The notes beneath the pieces were generated by a model. The model was not told the origin of the DNA and searched no databases. It worked only from the letters and a program-made list of their open reading frames with translations. This document shows positions 6,604 through 15,315 of a stretch of DNA of 64,000 nt, piece by piece. The translations under genes and the position numbers were made by a program. Position 1 is the stretch's first letter; every line of letters starts with the position of its first letter. Where the stretch lies: assembly GCF_014174255.1 (NCBI RefSeq), contig NZ_JABEQJ010000019.1, forward strand, positions 1 through 64,000. The letters run 5' to 3'. This stretch comes from Gluconacetobacter sacchari (GTDB lineage Bacteria > Pseudomonadota > Alphaproteobacteria > Acetobacterales > Acetobacteraceae).

Positions 6604-8682
6604 TCAGTGGCCGTTCTGTTGCTGCTTTTTCTCCCATGCAGCGCGCACCTGGGCCGCTGATTTCCGTGCGGCGGGATGGGCTGCGTGGGCCCGGCCTGTT
6701 TTCGCGGCAGCGGAGGGGCGGAGGCCGGTGGTGGCGCCGGGGGCGATGCCGGCGGCGGGGTGGGTGTAGGCTTGTTGCACCGCCTGTTCGCAGGCCGATC
6801 CCTTGCCGACGCCGAACTGGATGGTGGGGATGATGGCGGCGGGAGGGAAGACGGCGGCGAGGGCGCCGGTCGCGGCGAGGCGGCCGGCGATTTCGGCGCC
6901 GGGCAGGATCGTGGGGGCGCGCAGGGGGCCGGTGATATGGACCGCGCCGGGGAACGAGGCGATGGTGAAATGGATGGCGCGGGTCGTGAGGGCGTAATTC
7001 AGCGTGTTGTCGCGGAAATCGACCGTGCCGTCGCCGGTCGTGCGGGTGTCGCCCGTCTGGATCAGGAACGAGCGCGTGGACAGGATCCCGTCCCTGAGCG
7101 GCATGTCGGCGATGAAGCAGTGCAGGGGCGTCCGGTTGGGCAGGCCCAGCGCCGACAGCAGCGCGTTGCCCAGTTGCAGGCCCAGCAGGTCGGGCAGGAT
7201 GGCGGAGAGATGGCCGCCCTGGTCGAGCACGAGCGTGATGCCGCCCGTGCCGCGCGCGACCAGGTTGGCGACCGAATGGCCGGTGGATGACAGGGTGACG
7301 TGGCCGCCGATGGTGCCCTGGCCCTCCAGCCCCGCAGCGCCCCGCATCAGGCGCGCCAGCGGGACGCGCGCGACGTCGAGCTTGAAGCGGGTGCTGAAAT
7401 CGTCGTTGGCGGCGGGGGTGAGGGTGGCGGTGGAGGCGAGCGTGCCGGTGCCGACGGCGAAGTCGAGCTTGCGGACGTCGATCGCGCCGTTCCGGACCGT
7501 GGCGTCGACTTCGATATTATCCAGCGGGATGCGTTTGTTTTCGATATGGTCGCCATGATAGGCGATATGGGCGTTGACGGCGTTGAGCTTCGGCACGTCG
7601 ATGCGCTGGTCGGGCAGGACGTTGCTGTCCGCCGTGTTCGCGGTCTTCGCATGGCCGGGCTCGCCGCCGACGAAGCCGGCGAGATCGGCCAGGTCCACGA
7701 GGTGGGAATGCAGGGCGGCCTCGACGAAGGGGACCGTCTGGTGCGGGTCGATGGTGATGTCGCCATTGAGATCGGAGCCGCCGAGATGGCCCTCGAAGCC
7801 GGTGAAGCGGATTCTGGCTTCCGTATAATCGAGTTTTCCGGAAACCGAATAGCGCGGCGTGTGCGGAATGGGGATACCGGTCAGCGGGTAGAGCCGCGAC
7901 ATGTCGGGGCCGGCGAGGGTCAGGCCGAGATGCGCGCCGGCGAGATGCAGCGGATCGTCCACCGTGCCGCGCAGGGTCACGGATGTGGGGCCGTTGGCCA
8001 CGCGCAGATCGACGGGATAGGGGTTTCGCGCATCCGCCAGCGTCAGCAGCGCGCCGCCGACGAAATGGCCGGTGATCGGCTGCGCGGCGTAGCGGCCCGT
8101 GGCCTCCGCCACGATCGTGCCCGGCTTGCCCTCCGCCGGCGGGGTAGTGTGCAGGGCCAGGCGGAAATCGCTGCGCAGGCGCGCCAGGGCGACGCGGATA
8201 TCGCCGTCGGTGATCCGCAGTTCTCCGATATTCGGCAGGGCGGGTGGGGCGGTGTCGGCTGGCCTGCCGTCCGTCGTGACGCTGTAATTGTCGCGGCCGT
8301 CCGGCAGGGCCACGATATCGCCGTGCGGTGCGTCGAAGGCGACCAGCGGCAGCGTCAGCCCGCGCCCGACGAGGAAGGGCCATGGCTTGACCGCGACGGT
8401 GATGGACCGGGCGCCGGCGAAATCCTGCTTTTCCGAGGTGAAGCCGGCCGGTTGCCCGATATGGACGTCGTCCAGCGTGATCGTGGTCGTCCAGCCCGGG
8501 CGGACATGCAGGTGGGCGATCGTTACCGGGCGATGGAGGGCCGCCGCGGCCCGGCGCTCGATCAGGGGGAGGAACCAGTCCCAGTTCCACAGCGCGGCCA
8601 GCAGGATGAGTGCCAGGGCGAGCAGGCCGGCCAGAATGGCCAGCGTCCGGCGAAGCGGGTGGGGGACGGGTCGTTCGGTCAA
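6604..8682 (-). CDS. AsmA family protein
   Basis: A 692-residue inner-membrane-anchored protein. An N-terminal membrane segment (about residues 12-32, ILAGLLALALILLAALW) precedes the AsmA-type opening FLPLIERRAAAALHRPV. A long beta-rich periplasmic domain follows, and the C-terminal region has the usual AsmA_2-like repeats. AsmA-like proteins are linked to outer-membrane assembly or phospholipid transport between membranes. The TTG start at 8682 has GGAG upstream. The C-terminal about 60 residues are Ala/Lys/Gln-rich and look disordered. It is alone on its strand and divergent from the reductase at 8902. Confidence 0.85.
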   Translation of the reverse strand: MTERPVPHPLRRTLAILAGLLALALILLAALWNWDWFLPLIERRAAAALHRPVTIAHLHVRPGWTTTITLDDVHIGQPAGFTSEKQDFAGARSITVAVKPWPFLVGRGLTLPLVAFDAPHGDIVALPDGRDNYSVTTDGRPADTAPPALPNIGELRITDGDIRVALARLRSDFRLALHTTPPAEGKPGTIVAEATGRYAAQPITGHFVGGALLTLADARNPYPVDLRVANGPTSVTLRGTVDDPLHLAGAHLGLTLAGPDMSRLYPLTGIPIPHTPRYSVSGKLDYTEARIRFTGFEGHLGGSDLNGDITIDPHQTVPFVEAALHSHLVDLADLAGFVGGEPGHAKTANTADSNVLPDQRIDVPKLNAVNAHIAYHGDHIENKRIPLDNIEVDATVRNGAIDVRKLDFAVGTGTLASTATLTPAANDDFSTRFKLDVARVPLARLMRGAAGLEGQGTIGGHVTLSSTGHSVANLVARGTGGITLVLDQGGHLSAILPDLLGLQLGNALLSALGLPNRTPLHCFIADMPLRDGILSTRSFLIQTGDTRTTGDGTVDFRDNTLNYALTTRAIHFTIASFPGAVHITGPLRAPTILPGAEIAGRLAATGALAAVFPPAAIIPTIQFGVGKGSACEQAVQQAYTHPAAGIAPGATTGLRPSAAAKTGRAHAAHPAARKSAAQVRAAWEKKQQQNGH

Positions 8683-8901
8683 GAAGGGGCTCCGTCAATC
8701 CGTGGGGCGTGCCGTGGGGGACTGTACCGAAAATGTGCGGCCGGCGATAAAGCGATCAGGTTCAATCTTTTACGGTCGAGCGCCGTCGCGGTTCCCCGCC
8801 AGGGGCACGGGGCGGGGGCGCATCGCGATTGCGCGGGGCGCGCCGGGTGTGAAACATGGCGGGACAGGGCGCGCGGGATGCGCCATGGTCGGAGGCGTAT
8901 C

Positions 8902-9471
8902 ATGACGGATCCGGTTCCTCTTCGTTTCGTGACGCTGCTGGGCAGCCTGCGCGGGAAATCCTTCAATGGCGCGGTGGCGAGGACGTTGCCCGCGCTGGCG
9001 CCCGAGGGGGTGACCGTCGGCGCCCTGGGGCCGGTCGGGGCGTTTCCGCTCTATGACGCCGATGTGCAAGCGCGGGGATTTCCCGCGCCCGTCCTGCTGA
9101 TGGCGGAGCAGATCCGGGCGGCGGACGGGGTGATTATCGTGACGCCCGAATATAATTACTCGATGCCCGGTGTGTTGAAGAACGCCATCGACTGGCTGTC
9201 ACGCGTCGCGCCGCAGCCGCTGGCGGGGAAGCCGCTGGCGATCGTGACGGCGTCGCCCGGCGTGATCGGCGGGGCGCGAGCGCAATATCATCTGCGGCAG
9301 AGCCTGGTTTTCCTCGATGCCATGGTGCTGAACCGGCCCGAGGTGATGATCGGGCTGGCCGGGGAGAAAATCGATGTGGAGGCGATGGAACTGATCGACA
9401 GCGGTACGCGGGACGTCGTGGCCAGGCAGTTGCGGGCGCTGGCCGCCCTGGCGCGGAGGCCGAGGGCGTAG
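8902..9471 (+). CDS. NADPH-dependent FMN reductase (ChrR/YieF type)
   Basis: A 189-residue flavodoxin-like enzyme. The phosphate loop GSLRGKSFN (residues 14-22) and the TPEYNYSMPGVLKNAIDW block are signatures of the NADPH:FMN/quinone reductase family, which reduces quinones, chromate or azo compounds in the cytoplasm using FMN. The ATG at 8902 is preceded by GGAGG at good spacing; the frame is open far upstream but without homology. Length is normal. The substrate cannot be told from sequence. Confidence 0.9.
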   Translation: MTDPVPLRFVTLLGSLRGKSFNGAVARTLPALAPEGVTVGALGPVGAFPLYDADVQARGFPAPVLLMAEQIRAADGVIIVTPEYNYSMPGVLKNAIDWLSRVAPQPLAGKPLAIVTASPGVIGGARAQYHLRQSLVFLDAMVLNRPEVMIGLAGEKIDVEAMELIDSGTRDVVARQLRALAALARRPRA

Positions 9472-9496
9472 GGATGGAAAAAAGAACCGAAAAACC

Positions 9497-10147
9497 TTGA
9501 TTCGGTCGGGCGCTTTTTTATTTCTGCCGGCGCTGGGCATGTTGCTGGCTGGATGCGCCGGAGCCCGCGTGTCGTCGGCGTGCCGGCTGGTGGCGGGGAA
9601 TGCGGTCTATCTGGTCGATCGGGGGTGGCATACCGAGATCGGCCTGCCGGTGGCGGCGTTGTCGGGAAGACTGGCGGTGTTTCGCGAGATCTTTCCCGGC
9701 GCGCGGACCGTCCTGTTCGGCTACGGCAAGAAGACGTTCTTTACCGCGCCGGCCAGCAGCATTGAGGAATATCTGATCGGGCCGTTTCCCGGGCCGGCGG
9801 TGGTGCAGGTCTTTGCCATGACGACGACGCCCGACCGGGCGTACGGCCCCGGTGCGGTGGTGGTGCTGCCGATGCGCCGCGCGGAAACCGATCGGCTGTC
9901 GGATTTTATCGGGCGCGACCTGGAGACCGGGCGCGACGGGCGGCCGCGCCTGGTCGCGGTCGGGCATCGGCCGGAGAGCCTGTTCTATGCCGCGCGCAGC
10001 CGCTACACGCTGTTCCATACCTGCAACGGGTGGGTGGCGCAGGCGCTGGGGCGGGCGGGACTGCCGGTTTCCGATGCCGGCGTGGTGTTCGCCGGCCAGG
10101 TCATGGCGCGCGCCGCCCCGTTGGCGTGCCGCCCGGCGGGGCGGTGA
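9497..10147 (+). CDS. DUF2459 lipoprotein
   Basis: A 216-residue protein with a lipobox LLAGC near residue 19, so the mature protein is probably anchored to a membrane. The body matches the DUF2459 family (first noted beside urease genes): YLVDRGWHTEIGLP, LFGYGKKTFF and HTCNGWVAQAL are its conserved blocks. The HTCNGW motif suggests a Cys/His catalytic site of NlpC/P60-like character, but activity is not established. Start chosen: TTG at 9497; the next ATG (9539) would cut the signal peptide. It follows the FMN reductase by 25 bp and may be cotranscribed. Confidence 0.8.
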   Translation: MIRSGAFLFLPALGMLLAGCAGARVSSACRLVAGNAVYLVDRGWHTEIGLPVAALSGRLAVFREIFPGARTVLFGYGKKTFFTAPASSIEEYLIGPFPGPAVVQVFAMTTTPDRAYGPGAVVVLPMRRAETDRLSDFIGRDLETGRDGRPRLVAVGHRPESLFYAARSRYTLFHTCNGWVAQALGRAGLPVSDAGVVFAGQVMARAAPLACRPAGR

Positions 10148-10161
10148 TCGTCCTTACGGGT

Positions 10162-10356
10162 TTACGGGCAGGGGGGATGGCTGCCGTCGGGGCAGACCAC
10201 ATCGGTGCCGCGCGGCACGACGATGACCTTGCGGTCGCGGGGCGGGTGGTCGTCGCCTTCGCCGCTGGCGGAACTGCATGCGGCCAGCGGGAGAAGGATC
10301 AGGCACAGGGCGGCGGGAAGGCGGAGCGGGGAGCGCTTTGACGAGATGTCGGTCAT
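10162..10356 (-). CDS. Small lipoprotein of unknown function
   Basis: A 64-residue protein with a clean signal peptide and lipobox LPLAAC (Cys near residue 27), followed by a short polar tail ending in VVCPDGSHPPCP with two further cysteines. It is convergent with the DUF2459 lipoprotein gene, with a 14-bp gap. I see no domain. The well-formed lipobox is the reason to call it a gene. Confidence 0.65.
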   Translation of the reverse strand: MTDISSKRSPLRLPAALCLILLPLAACSSASGEGDDHPPRDRKVIVVPRGTDVVCPDGSHPPCP

Positions 10357-10435
10357 GAAGGACGCCTTGCGGGAGAAATACGGGCAACCGACTCAAGCGC
10401 GCGGCTTTCGCTTCGGTTGCCGGCCGGCCGTCATT

Positions 10436-12289
10436 TTACCCCGACAGTCGCCTGCCGGCGATCCGAGCCGGGGCCTTGACGTGACAGTCGAGGATCAGGA
10501 GGTCGTTGCCTGTCGGGCGCAGGAATTCGGCCGGGCAGAAGAGGCGGTGCTGCGGGCCGATCGACCAGAAGCGGCCCAGTGCGTGCCCGTTGGCCCAGAC
10601 ATGGCCTTTCCGCCATTCCGACAGGTCGAGATAGGTGCCGCCCGGGCCGGGCATGTCGAAGCGCGCGCGGTACAGGTCCACGGGAAGGCCGGGTTCCGGC
10701 GGGTGCCGGGTGGCCCGCGCGCGCTGGTCGGCATCGAGCGGCAGGCCGAAGATCGTCCAGCCGACCAGGGGGAGGCCCCCCAGCGTGACGGGGCCATCCA
10801 GGCCCTTGCGGTCGCCCATGGCGGGCCCGAAGCCGACATGGCCGAAACTGTCCACCAGGATGTCTAGGCGCCTGGGGCGCGGGGCGGGCGCGATGACCGG
10901 GGGAGACGGTGCCGGGAACAGGCGGGACAGCGTGCAGAGATCCGTGCCGTCGAGGATCAGGCGCGCATCGTCATGGACCGGCGGCAGACGCAGCGCGCCG
11001 CCGCGCCCGGCCGGGATGACGCAGCGATAGAGCGCCATGCCGGCGGGCTGGCGCAGGCCGCGTTCCATCGAGACCGGATCGGGCGCGTGGATGGGATCGC
11101 CCAGGGCGCTCCAGAGCGATCCGGCGGCGCGGGCCATGACCGGGGCGAAGCCCAGGATCGGCGGATCGGCGGGAACCGGCGGGGATGGGCGGCCGGTGGC
11201 GTCGGCGATCATGGCGCGCAGGGCGTGATATTTCGGGGTGGCGCGTCCGGCCTCGTCGATCGGCGCGTCGTAGTCGTAGCTGGTGACGACCGGCTGGAAG
11301 CGGCTGCCGTCGCGACGGGCGTTCGCGCCCGCGCCGAAGCCGAAATTCGTCCCGCCATGGACGACGTAGAGATTGAACGATGCTTTTTGTAACAGGATTT
11401 TTCTGAAATCCGGCGCGAAGTCGACCGTCGCCATGCGCCTGTCGCCCCAATGGGTCAGCCAGCCGGGATAGGCCTCGCTGATCCAGAGCGGTGCGTCCGG
11501 CGCGAGGTCGCGCGCCTGGTCGAGCGCGTAATCGCCGTCCAGCCCCATGGCGCAGGCGGGCAGGATGGTGCGCCTCTCGCGCAGTTGGGCCAGCCCGTCG
11601 GCGGTCGTGCAGGCGCCGGAGAGGCCGTGCCGGCGCCAGGCGTCGCGGGTCCAGGCCATATAGGCGGGATCGGCGCCGAAGGACGCGTATTCGTTTTCGA
11701 TCTGCGTCATCAGGATCGGGCCGCCGCGATCGGCCAGGAAGGGGCGCACCGCCTGGGCGATGGTGGCGATATAGCGCTCGGCGGCGGCGAGGAAGGCGGG
11801 GTCCATGCTACGGACGCGGATCGCGCCGTCATAGAGCAGCCATGCGGGCAGGCCGCCGAAATCCCACTCGCCGCAGACATAGGGGCCGGGGCGCAGGAAG
11901 ACCCAGAGCCCGGCCTGCCGGCACAGGGTCAGGAAGGCGCGGAAATCGCGCCGGTCCGTGGTGAGGTCGAACTGTCCGGGCGCGGCTTCGAGCGTGTTCC
12001 ACATCAGGTAGATGGCGATGGTGTTCAGCCCCATCGCCTTCGCCATCGCGATCCGCGCCGGCCATTCGGCGCGCGGGATGCGGATCGGGTGCATCTCGCC
12101 CGAGCGGACCTGGAAGGGGGCGCCGTCCAGGCGGAAGCCGTCGCGGTGCAGCGTGAAGGCGTGGGGGCGGCCGTCCGGGATCGGTTCCGGCAGCGGTTCG
12201 CGGCCGGCGGCGAGCAACCGGCCGCCGGCGGTGAACAGGCCGATGGCCATCGACCCCGACAGGAGGGCGCGGCGCCCCGTGCGCCGCAT
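10436..12289 (-). CDS. Exported GH35 beta-galactosidase
   Basis: A 617-residue enzyme with a twin-arginine-like or Sec signal (MRRTGRRALLSGS...) and the GH35 TIM barrel. Landmarks are YLMWNTLEAAPGQFD, RPGPYVCGEWDFGG, the acid/base Glu in QIENEYASFG near residue 200, and the nucleophile Glu in SEAYPGWLTHWGD near 275. The family cleaves terminal beta-galactose from glycans, here probably in the periplasm. Its ATG overlaps the stop of the GH36-like gene as TGATG, so translation is coupled. The C-terminal jelly-roll ends with the usual galactose-binding-like fold. Confidence 0.9.
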   Translation of the reverse strand: MRRTGRRALLSGSMAIGLFTAGGRLLAAGREPLPEPIPDGRPHAFTLHRDGFRLDGAPFQVRSGEMHPIRIPRAEWPARIAMAKAMGLNTIAIYLMWNTLEAAPGQFDLTTDRRDFRAFLTLCRQAGLWVFLRPGPYVCGEWDFGGLPAWLLYDGAIRVRSMDPAFLAAAERYIATIAQAVRPFLADRGGPILMTQIENEYASFGADPAYMAWTRDAWRRHGLSGACTTADGLAQLRERRTILPACAMGLDGDYALDQARDLAPDAPLWISEAYPGWLTHWGDRRMATVDFAPDFRKILLQKASFNLYVVHGGTNFGFGAGANARRDGSRFQPVVTSYDYDAPIDEAGRATPKYHALRAMIADATGRPSPPVPADPPILGFAPVMARAAGSLWSALGDPIHAPDPVSMERGLRQPAGMALYRCVIPAGRGGALRLPPVHDDARLILDGTDLCTLSRLFPAPSPPVIAPAPRPRRLDILVDSFGHVGFGPAMGDRKGLDGPVTLGGLPLVGWTIFGLPLDADQRARATRHPPEPGLPVDLYRARFDMPGPGGTYLDLSEWRKGHVWANGHALGRFWSIGPQHRLFCPAEFLRPTGNDLLILDCHVKAPARIAGRRLSG

Positions 12290-14202
12290 CAGGGGGTCAG
12301 TTCCAGCGTCATGACCTCGAACGGCGCCAACCGGATGACCACGGGCGTCGCGGCGTCCAGGATCCGGGGGGCGGGGGACCTGGCCCACAGCGCATGCACC
12401 GTGTAGCGCGTCGGCGCGTCCTCGGGCAGTTCGAGCGCCTTGCCGGGTTCGATCAGGATGCCGCGCGGTACCTGGTCGGGGTTGCGCAGGGTCAGGAAGG
12501 CCTTTTTCGGCGTCCATGCGGCCCAGCCATAGGGTTCGAGCCGGCCGGGGTCGCCGCCGACCCAGTGGCTGTCCTTCAGGATTTCGGCGTTGGCCCGCGC
12601 CCATTTCGCCGTGTCGGCGATCACGTCCCAATCGGCGGGCTTGAGCAGGTCGGGTGTGACATAGAGTTCCTGCTCGTCGGTGCCGGTGGCGAAGAAGCTG
12701 TGGACCTCGTCGGGAAAATCGTGGCCGGGATCGGCGTTGAGGCGCTGGTTCTTCCGGGCGTAGATGATGCCGTGCAGCATCAGCGCGTTGAGGGGGAAGA
12801 GCGGCGCCTTGACGACGATGTTGTGGTAAGTGTCGGAATCGCGGTACGTGATCCAGCGCTGGCGTTTGGTGCCCACGCCGCGCAGCATGTCGTCCTCGCC
12901 GCCGCGCCAGATGGAATCGGCGGTGCGCAGCCAGAAGGGCGACGGGAAGGTGCCCGTCGTCAGGTTGATGAACGTGTTGGGGCGCGCGGCATAGATGTCG
13001 GCGATCAGGTGGATGGCGGCGTCGAAATCGCTGTTGAAGACGCTGCCGGGCGCGACCTGGTCGGCATTGCCGGTGCCGTCGAACTTGAACTGGTTGATGC
13101 AGTCGTCCTTCAGCATGCGCATGACCGCGTCGTGGAAGACGGCGTAATATCGCGGACCCGAAAGATCGAACCCGTCGCCGCGGATTTCCAGGCCCGCCTT
13201 GCGCCCGTTGGCGAGGCGTATCCGCTGCGGCGTGCCGTAGCCGCCCCAGGGGGAAAGCCAGACGCCGGGAGCGGCGCCATAGGACGAGGCCAGCGCGCAG
13301 AGCGGCTTGAAGCCCGAGGGAAAGTCCTTGCTGAACCGCCAGAAGCCGCTCCGGTCGTCCCAGCCGTCGTCGAAGAGGTAGGAATCGAGAACCACGCCGC
13401 GTTTGCGCACCAGTTCCTCGCCGATGGCGCGAATGCGGTCCTCGGCGTCCTGCCGGGTGTAGGGTGTGAAATAGCCGATATCGTACCAGGAATTGTAGTT
13501 GAGGAACGGGCGGTAGGGATGGCTGCGCTCGCGCTCGACATAGATCTGGAAATCGCGGCGCAACTGGCCATGGCGGACGACGCCCGCGACGGCGGAGACG
13601 CTCAGCGCGTGGCCGGGCTGGATCGGGAGCGCCTGCGCCAGCGCCAGATGCGACCGGCCGTTGAACACGAGGCTGCTGGCCAGCGGATTTTCGATGCCGA
13701 AATAGCTGTCGTCGATGACGGCCGGCGAGCCCTGCACGTCGCCGGCGACCTCGCCGGTTTCCACGTTGGCGTCGAACAGGGAGACGCTTTTCAACGAGAG
13801 GGGGCGGCCCCGGGGCGTCAGCGCGATGGTTTCGCGAAGATAGGGCGATCCGTCGCGCTGTTCCAGCCGCCAGGCGATCGTGAAGCGGCCTTTCGGGTCG
13901 GCGAGGTGCGCGGTGACGGCCTGGCCGGGCAGGCGGTCGGCCGCGCGCGCGCTGGCGGCATCGGGCGCGATCGCCTCGGCGCGCGGGGGGCTGGTCATCG
14001 TGAGGTCGGCGCTCGAGATCGCCGTGCCGTCGGCGAGGGTGAGCGTGAACAGGCCGCGCAGCGTGAGCGTCCTGTCATGGACGAGATCGGAAAAGCGGGG
14101 ATCGGCGAGGGTGGCGGCCCCCGGAGGGCCCTGGCTGAACGGCCCGCTGATCTCGTTCGTGCAGGTTGCGTTTTCCCTTGACGATGTCGGGGCATTTTTC
14201 AT
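12289..14202 (-). CDS. GH36-like alpha-galactosidase, N-terminus probably truncated
   Basis: The 637-residue frame carries a clan GH-D barrel: NYNSWYDIGYFTPY, DSYLFDDGWDD, WLSPWGGYGTP and the likely nucleophile Asp in FKFDGTGN. The family removes alpha-galactose or alpha-GalNAc. Its GH35 partner is exported but this frame has no signal peptide. Its first about 30 residues are simply the antisense of the opposing transporter gene, with no ribosome site of its own. I infer the true 5' end was lost at a rearrangement near 14110. Homology starts around LADPRFSDLVHD. Confidence 0.75.
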   Translation of the reverse strand: MKNAPTSSRENATCTNEISGPFSQGPPGAATLADPRFSDLVHDRTLTLRGLFTLTLADGTAISSADLTMTSPPRAEAIAPDAASARAADRLPGQAVTAHLADPKGRFTIAWRLEQRDGSPYLRETIALTPRGRPLSLKSVSLFDANVETGEVAGDVQGSPAVIDDSYFGIENPLASSLVFNGRSHLALAQALPIQPGHALSVSAVAGVVRHGQLRRDFQIYVERERSHPYRPFLNYNSWYDIGYFTPYTRQDAEDRIRAIGEELVRKRGVVLDSYLFDDGWDDRSGFWRFSKDFPSGFKPLCALASSYGAAPGVWLSPWGGYGTPQRIRLANGRKAGLEIRGDGFDLSGPRYYAVFHDAVMRMLKDDCINQFKFDGTGNADQVAPGSVFNSDFDAAIHLIADIYAARPNTFINLTTGTFPSPFWLRTADSIWRGGEDDMLRGVGTKRQRWITYRDSDTYHNIVVKAPLFPLNALMLHGIIYARKNQRLNADPGHDFPDEVHSFFATGTDEQELYVTPDLLKPADWDVIADTAKWARANAEILKDSHWVGGDPGRLEPYGWAAWTPKKAFLTLRNPDQVPRGILIEPGKALELPEDAPTRYTVHALWARSPAPRILDAATPVVIRLAPFEVMTLELTP

Positions 14203-15295
14203 TCCTTTTGTCTTCTACCTGTCCTACTTCCTGTTCGCGCTGCCGTCTTCGGCGGTCGCGCGGCGGATCGGGCTGAAGCGCGGGCTGGCGTCGGCCCTGC
14301 TGGTCATGGCGGCGGGGACGGCGCTGTTCGGAGAGTGCGTCGCCGGGCGCTGGTATGCCGGCGCGCTGGCGGGGCTGCTGGTGCTGGGCGCCGGACTGAC
14401 GCTGTTGCAGGTGACGGTGAACCCCTATGTCAGCCTGCTGGGGCCGCCGGAGCGGGCCGCCCAGCGCATCGCCATCATGGGGATCTGCAACAAATGCGCG
14501 GGTATCCTGGCGCCGCTGGCGCTTGCCCTGCTGGTCATGCGCGATATCGGCGGCGTGGCGGAGCGCGCGCGGGCGGCGCGCGACCCGGCGGTGCGCGAGG
14601 CGATCCTGGCCGGGTTCATGCGGGCGATCTACTGGCCCTATATGGGCATGGCGGCGATCCTGGTGGCGATGGCGGCCCTGATCGCGCTCTCGCCGCTTCC
14701 GGAACTGGACGTGCCGTTGTCGCGCCGGCCGGACGACGCCTGGCGGGCGCGTATCCTGCGCCCGCGCCTGCTGGCGGGGATCGGGGCGATGTTCCTGTAT
14801 GTCGGCGTCGAGGTCATGGCGGGGGATGCGATCGGCACCTATGCGAGGGGGATGGGATTGCCGCTGGAGCAGACCCGTTTCCTCACCGCGCTGACGCTGG
14901 CGGCGATGATGCTGGGCTACCTCGCCGGGCTGCTGGCGGTGCCGCGCCTGCTGTCGCAGGAGCGCTGCATGGAATTGTCCTGCCTGGCGGGGTGCGGGCT
15001 GACCGTGCTGGCCTGGGCCACGCACGGCACCCTGTCGGTACTGTGCGTGGCGTTGCTGGGATTGAGCAATGCGATGATCATGCCGGCATTGTTTCCGATC
15101 GCCATCCGGGGGGCGGGTGCCGCCACGCCGCTGGCCTCGGCGTTGCTGGTCATGGCGTTCAGCGGTGGCGCGGTCATGCCGCAGCTTTATGTCCGGTTGA
15201 AGCCGGTGATGGGCTTCCAGCCTGTGTTCGCAATGCTGATGCTGCCGTCCTATCTTGCCATTCTGCTCTATGGCCGGCATGTCGGACGCGAGTGA
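14111..15295 (+). CDS. NagP/FucP-like sugar MFS transporter, first helix truncated
   Basis: The frame encodes an FHS-family sugar:proton symporter. VNPYVSLLGPPERAAQRI and MGICNKCAGILAP are hallmarks of the N-acetylglucosamine permease NagP group, which fits the nagA gene 20 bp downstream. Normal members have a full first helix before the WLNGPL motif. Here WLNGPLISFVQVAF is preceded directly by sequence antisense to the GH36-like gene. In-frame GTG codons at 14063 or 14111 are the only nearby starts. The protein probably lacks half of helix 1 and may not work. Confidence 0.7.
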   Translation: MAAPGGPWLNGPLISFVQVAFSLDDVGAFFIPFVFYLSYFLFALPSSAVARRIGLKRGLASALLVMAAGTALFGECVAGRWYAGALAGLLVLGAGLTLLQVTVNPYVSLLGPPERAAQRIAIMGICNKCAGILAPLALALLVMRDIGGVAERARAARDPAVREAILAGFMRAIYWPYMGMAAILVAMAALIALSPLPELDVPLSRRPDDAWRARILRPRLLAGIGAMFLYVGVEVMAGDAIGTYARGMGLPLEQTRFLTALTLAAMMLGYLAGLLAVPRLLSQERCMELSCLAGCGLTVLAWATHGTLSVLCVALLGLSNAMIMPALFPIAIRGAGAATPLASALLVMAFSGGAVMPQLYVRLKPVMGFQPVFAMLMLPSYLAILLYGRHVGRE

Positions 15296-15315
15296 TCGTC
15301 GATAGCGGAGGAAGG

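Noticed and set aside
6270-6833. 187-codon Arg-rich open frame on the plus strand
   Set aside because: It runs into the antisense of the AsmA gene, has no ribosome site and no recognisable domain; I treat 6240-6603 as intergenic.
12290-12631. N-terminal extension of the GH35 gene
   Set aside because: The extension is out of frame with, and inside, the GH36-like gene. The signal peptide starts at the ATG at 12289.
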